Source of the DNA: Oscillospiraceae bacterium
GTDB taxonomy: Bacteria; Bacillota_A; Clostridia; Oscillospirales; Oscillospiraceae
Length of the DNA stretch: 9,696 nucleotides
Assembly (NCBI GenBank): GCA_016302005.1
Contig: JAEDOK010000062.1
Location: forward strand, 1 to 9,696
Direction of reading: 5' to 3'
A model generated the notes under the pieces. The model did no database searches and was not told the origin of the DNA. It saw only the letters and a list, made by a program, of their open reading frames with translations. Made by a program: the position numbers and the translations under genes. The first letter of the stretch is position 1; each line of letters starts with the position of its first letter. Of this stretch, positions 6,685 to 9,696 are shown one piece after another.

Positions 6685-8118
6685 ATGGAAAAGAAACCCT
6701 TACGCATTACAGAAACCATCCTCCGCGACGCGCACCAGTCGCAGGCTGCGACCCGTATGCGCATTGAGGATATGCTTCCCGCCTGCGAGCTGCTTGACAA
6801 CATGGGCTATTGGTCCCTTGAATGCTGGGGCGGCGCGACCTTCGATGTCTGCATGCGCTTCCTCAACGAGGATCCGTGGGAGCGTCTGCGCACGTTGAAA
6901 GCCCATATGCCCAAAACCAAGCTGCAAATGCTCTTCCGTGGACAGAACATTCTTGGCTATAAGCACTATGCAGACGATGTCGTCGAGGAATTCTGCAAGA
7001 AGTCCATCGAGAACGGCATCGAGGTCGTCCGTGTCTTTGACGCTTTGAACGACATCCGCAATCTCCGCAAGGCTGTCGAGTCCGTCAAGAAGTACGGCGG
7101 CTGGGCAGAGGTCGCCCTGAGCTTTACCGTCAGCCCCGTCCACAATGACGACTACTTTGTCGGCGTTGCCAAGGAGCTGGAGAAGATGGGCGCGGACTCC
7201 ATCTGCATCAAGGACATGGCAAACCTGCTTCTCCCCTACCACGCTTACGAGCTGGTCAAGAAGCTGAAGGACAACATCTCTGTCCCCATCCATATGCACA
7301 CGCACAACACCGCCGGCACAGGCGACATGGTCAACCTCATGGCTGCGCAGGCAGGCGTGGATATCGTAGACTGCGCTCTCTCCCCGCTCGCAAACGGCAC
7401 CTCGCAGCCCGCGACGGAGTCTCTGGTCGCCACCCTGCAGGGTACCGACCGCGACACCGGTCTTGACCTTGTCAAGCTGAATGAGGCTGCCGCCCACTTC
7501 CGCAAGGTCGCCGACCGTCTGAAGAAAGACGGCACACTGGATCCCAAGGTTTTGAGCGTTGATACCAAGGCGCTGATGTATCAGGTGCCCGGCGGCATGC
7601 TTTCAAACATGCTCGGTCAGCTCAAGCAGGCAGGGCAGGAGGATCGCTACTACGATGTGCTTGCCGAGGTGCCGCGTGTCCGTAAGGACTTTGGCTATCC
7701 CCCGCTCGTCACTCCGACCAGCCAGATCGTTGGTACGCAGGCAGTCATGAACATCATCGGTGGCGAACGCTATAAGATGGTGCCGAAAGAATCCAAGGGT
7801 CTGTTGCGAGGCGAGTACGGCAAGCTGCCCGGCGAGGTCAACGAAGAAGTGCGCAGAAAGTGCATCGGCGACGATAAGGTCATCACCTGCCGTCCCGCAG
7901 ACCTCCTTGAGCCGGAGCTTCCGAAATACCGCGAGGAGTCGAAGGATATCGCCCGCTGTGAGGAAGATGTCCTCTCCTACGCGCTGTTCCCGCAGGTCGC
8001 CCGTAAATTCATGGAAAACCGCAACAACCCCAAGCCCGCCGAAGCTCCCGCTCCCGCAGCCAAGCCCGCAGACCCCAATGCCGTCCGCGAGCTGTATGTC
8101 GAAGACCTCGGCGAATAA
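6685..8118 (+). CDS. oadA: Oxaloacetate decarboxylase alpha subunit (carboxyltransferase), without biotin domain
   Basis: This 477-residue protein transfers CO2 from oxaloacetate to biotin on the separate carrier, releasing pyruvate. The N-terminal TIM barrel begins with TETILRDAHQS and keeps metal ligands D15, H205 and H207 and the active-site Lys K176 (CIKDMANL), matching Klebsiella OadA D17, H207, H209 and K178 with a constant offset of two. The PYC/OADA conserved domain follows to about residue 450. The enzyme then ends in a Pro/Ala linker (about 450-464) and a short charged tail instead of the roughly 120-residue biotinyl domain of full-length OadA (about 595 residues). This carboxyltransferase type favours oxaloacetate over methylmalonyl-CoA as substrate, because MmdA belongs to a different family. 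A pyruvate carboxylase B or transcarboxylase 5S role is less likely next to the oadB-type gene. The ribosome binding site is AGGAGGT (6668-6674). Confidence 0.93.
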   Translation: MEKKPLRITETILRDAHQSQAATRMRIEDMLPACELLDNMGYWSLECWGGATFDVCMRFLNEDPWERLRTLKAHMPKTKLQMLFRGQNILGYKHYADDVVEEFCKKSIENGIEVVRVFDALNDIRNLRKAVESVKKYGGWAEVALSFTVSPVHNDDYFVGVAKELEKMGADSICIKDMANLLLPYHAYELVKKLKDNISVPIHMHTHNTAGTGDMVNLMAAQAGVDIVDCALSPLANGTSQPATESLVATLQGTDRDTGLDLVKLNEAAAHFRKVADRLKKDGTLDPKVLSVDTKALMYQVPGGMLSNMLGQLKQAGQEDRYYDVLAEVPRVRKDFGYPPLVTPTSQIVGTQAVMNIIGGERYKMVPKESKGLLRGEYGKLPGEVNEEVRRKCIGDDKVITCRPADLLEPELPKYREESKDIARCEEDVLSYALFPQVARKFMENRNNPKPAEAPAPAAKPADPNAVRELYVEDLGE

Positions 8119-8120
8119 TG

Positions 8121-8157
8121 CAAAAAGCAACCGCTCCTCTGTTCCCGAGGAGCGGTT
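8121..8157. terminator. Shared hairpin terminator between oadA and the MATE gene
   Basis: A perfect 11-bp stem, AACCGCTCCTC (8129-8139) with GAGGAGCGGTT (8147-8157), encloses a 7-nt loop. On the minus strand the stem is followed by GCTTTTTG (8128-8121), a reasonable intrinsic terminator for the MATE gene, which stops at 8168. On the plus strand the tail is only TTA-rich, so termination of the oad operon would be weaker. It sits in the 49-nt gap between convergent genes and probably serves both. Confidence 0.75.
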
Positions 8158-8167
8158 AAGTTATGTA

Positions 8168-9529
8168 TTACATTTGGCGTTCTTTCCGACGGTCAAAAGT
8201 ATGCAGCCAGTCTGACATTAAGTAATAGACAAGGAAAATGATACTGCTGAGCGTCCAAGTGACGGGATAAGCGCTGAAAATCACCCAACTCTCCTTCACG
8301 ATCGGAACAAGGATGGAGATATAAGCCACACGAATGGCGCACCAGGTCCCGAGCATGACGAACATCGGCACCATCGGCTTGCCAGCGCCGCGCAGGATCG
8401 CCGCAATGCAATGGGAAAAGGAGAGCATACAGAAGAACAGCGACTCGACTCTTGCCTGCTGCGCACCGATCCTGATCGCCTCCGCATTGTCCGTGAAGCA
8501 GCCCATCAGCGGCTCCGCGAACACCATCAGCGCCACGCCGATCAGCTCCGCCATGACCACACAGCAGAGGATACCGAAGCGAGTGCCCTTCTTCGCCCGC
8601 TCATACTGCCTCGCGCCGAGGTTCTGACTGACAAAGGTGGTCAGCGCCATGGCAAAACAGGTGATGGGCAGGAACGCAAAGCCCTCTAATTTGGCATAGG
8701 TGCCGCTGCCCGCGACGGTGTCCTGCCCAAAGGAATTGATATTTGTCTGCACAATGACATTCGCAAAGGCAATGATGGAGTTCTGAACACCGGAGGGCAG
8801 ACCGTAATGGATGATCTCGCGCAGCATGGGAAAGTTCGCACGGAGTTGCCGCAGCTTGAGCTGGTAGCTCGTCTGATAGTGAAACAGGCGGTACATACAC
8901 AGAAGCACACTGATCATCTGCGAGATCGCCGTCGCCAGCGCGGCGGACCACACACCCCAGCGCAGTACGCCGACGAAAAGCAGATCCAAAAGGATGTTCA
9001 CGATAGAGGAGAAAATCAAATAATACAGCGGATGCTTGCTGTCGCCCACCGCGCGCAGGATACCCATACAGAGATTGTACAGGACGATCCCCAACGCGCC
9101 CGCGAAATAAAGACGGAAATACAGGACGGAATAGGGCATGATCTCTGGCGGCGTCCCCATGACCTTCAGTAGCCACGGCGTAAACAGAACGCCAAACGCG
9201 GTCAGAAGGAGTCCCGCCGCAATACCGAACACAACCGTTGTATGCACGGAGATTCGAAGCTTGTTCTCGTCCTTCGCACCGAAATAGCGGGCAATCACCA
9301 CGCCCGCGCCGACGGAGATACCGCCGAAAAAGCCGACGAGCAGGAACACAAGACTGCCCGTTGAGGTGACCGCCGCATATTCCGCGTCGCTTAAATACCG
9401 CCCGACGATCAGTGCATCCGCTGTGTTATAGAGCTGCTGAAAAATTTGTCCAAGGAGGATCGGGAGGGCGAATGCGGTAATGCCTTTCCAAATCGAGCCT
9501 TGCAGCAGCGAGGTATTTTCCTTGTGCAA
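8168..9529 (-). CDS. MATE family efflux transporter (DinF/MepA-like)
   Basis: This 453-residue polytopic protein has the two-fold MATE repeat: PILLGQIFQQLYNTADALIVGRYLS opens the first half (about residue 24) and PSGVQNSIIAFANVIVQTNINSFG opens the second (about residue 245), with about twelve hydrophobic helices overall and the usual family length. Family members expel drugs or metabolites in exchange for Na+ or H+; the substrate here cannot be read from sequence. The start is TTG at 9529, giving a mature-looking MHKENTSLLQGSIWKG N-terminus with AAAGGA (9545-9540) 10 nt upstream. The longer open frame to 9610 is rejected because its TTG is part of the -35 box and the -10 lies inside it. It is convergent with oadA. 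Na+ exported by the decarboxylase could in principle energise such an antiporter, but that link is only positional. Confidence 0.9.
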   Translation of the reverse strand: MHKENTSLLQGSIWKGITAFALPILLGQIFQQLYNTADALIVGRYLSDAEYAAVTSTGSLVFLLVGFFGGISVGAGVVIARYFGAKDENKLRISVHTTVVFGIAAGLLLTAFGVLFTPWLLKVMGTPPEIMPYSVLYFRLYFAGALGIVLYNLCMGILRAVGDSKHPLYYLIFSSIVNILLDLLFVGVLRWGVWSAALATAISQMISVLLCMYRLFHYQTSYQLKLRQLRANFPMLREIIHYGLPSGVQNSIIAFANVIVQTNINSFGQDTVAGSGTYAKLEGFAFLPITCFAMALTTFVSQNLGARQYERAKKGTRFGILCCVVMAELIGVALMVFAEPLMGCFTDNAEAIRIGAQQARVESLFFCMLSFSHCIAAILRGAGKPMVPMFVMLGTWCAIRVAYISILVPIVKESWVIFSAYPVTWTLSSIIFLVYYLMSDWLHTFDRRKERQM

Positions 9530-9547
9530 GTCATTCGCGTCCTTTGC

Positions 9548-9572
9548 AAAAAATACGCAGCCGAAAAGCTGC
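9548..9572 (-). promoter_or_regulatory. Leader hairpin with U-run before the MATE gene
   Basis: On the minus strand GCAGC (9572-9568) pairs with GCTGC (9561-9557) across TTTTCG, followed by GTA and T6 (9553-9548). With transcription beginning near 9575, the hairpin is at about +4 to +19 of a roughly 46-nt leader. It resembles a tiny intrinsic terminator or a 5'-end stabilising hairpin. The 5-bp stem is short, so attenuation is only a possibility. Confidence 0.4.
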
Positions 9573-9581
9573 TTCCCTAAA

Positions 9582-9610
9582 ATTATATCACATCTTTCGC
9601 CGCCTTGCAA
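9582..9610 (-). promoter_or_regulatory. Extended -10 sigma-70-type promoter of the MATE gene
   Basis: On the minus strand TTGCAA (9610-9605) is separated by exactly 17 nt from a perfect TATAAT (9587-9582), which is preceded by TGA to give an extended -10. The -35 matches consensus at 4 of 6 positions. The predicted start of transcription is near 9575. This is the best promoter in the window and fixes the MATE start downstream of it. Confidence 0.75.
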
Positions 9611-9696
9611 TCAAAAAGCGCCTCTTTCGATGATTTTCAGCTTTGTTCATTTGTCAATGATGTGAGACTGAGAAAAAGGCGAAAGCGTTCCAAGTT
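9611..9696. other. Right-edge intergenic stretch, no gene recognised
   Basis: No supported coding start, RNA gene or terminator is visible. A loose inverted repeat (CGCCTCTTTC at 9619-9628 with GAAAAAGGCG at 9672-9681, one mismatch, 43-nt loop) is present and may be chance. Confidence 0.3.

Noticed and set aside
6700..7497. Long open frame on the minus strand (265 codons) opposite oadA
   Set aside because: It is antisense to the conserved carboxyltransferase barrel, with no ribosome binding site or recognisable family.
9530..9610. N-terminal extension of the MATE protein up to a TTG at 9610
   Set aside because: The TTG is part of the -35 box, the -10 lies inside the extension, and the extension has no MATE similarity; the TTG at 9529 has its own ribosome binding site.
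1..9696. CRISPR array, tRNA, rRNA or insertion sequence
   Set aside because: No regularly spaced direct repeats, cloverleaf-like sequence, transposase frame or terminal inverted repeats with target duplications were seen.

Overview
The window is a GC-rich bacterial fragment (coding regions look well above 50% G+C) with strong AGGAGG-type ribosome binding sites, sigma-70-like promoters and short intergenic gaps. The protein families (a sodium-pumping oxaloacetate decarboxylase with a detached biotin carrier, a zinc-ribbon/Ig-like membrane protein, a kinase-like receptor with FN3 repeats, a DinF-like MATE transporter) together suggest an anaerobic gut-type member of the Clostridia, most likely Oscillospiraceae/Ruminococcaceae. 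That placement is an inference from family content, not a database match.

Layout. 1-131 is a left-edge intergenic stretch with a near-perfect 17-bp hairpin and a second, looser inverted repeat. 132-1319 (minus) encodes a membrane protein with an N-terminal zinc ribbon, one transmembrane helix and Ig-like (Big2-type) extracytoplasmic domains. 1320-1509 is a divergent promoter region. 1510-4572 (plus) encodes a 1020-residue receptor-like protein: a cytoplasmic protein-kinase fold whose catalytic Asp is replaced by Asn, an acidic Pro-rich linker, one membrane helix, four FN3-like repeats and a C-terminal beta-rich domain.

4651-8118 (plus) is a compact four-gene operon for a membrane-bound, biotin-dependent, Na+-translocating decarboxylase, in the order small membrane-anchor subunit (OadG-like), free-standing biotin carrier, beta subunit (OadB), carboxyltransferase alpha subunit (OadA). 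The alpha subunit carries the carboxyltransferase site and takes CO2 from oxaloacetate onto the biotin of the separate carrier; the beta subunit decarboxylates carboxybiotin and exports Na+; the small subunit holds the complex at the membrane. 8168-9529 (minus) encodes a MATE-family multidrug/Na+ antiporter, convergent with oadA and sharing a hairpin terminator with it. An extended -10 promoter for the MATE gene lies at 9582-9610. 9611-9696 holds no gene I can support.

Most notable: the divergent pair of N-in/C-out membrane proteins with Ig/FN3 ectodomains, one of which looks like a pseudokinase receptor; a hairpin sitting exactly between the Shine-Dalgarno sequence and the ATG of the zinc-ribbon gene; the split alpha/biotin-carrier decarboxylase with a signal-peptide-like extension on OadB; and a promoter-proximal hairpin plus U-run ahead of the TTG-initiated MATE gene.
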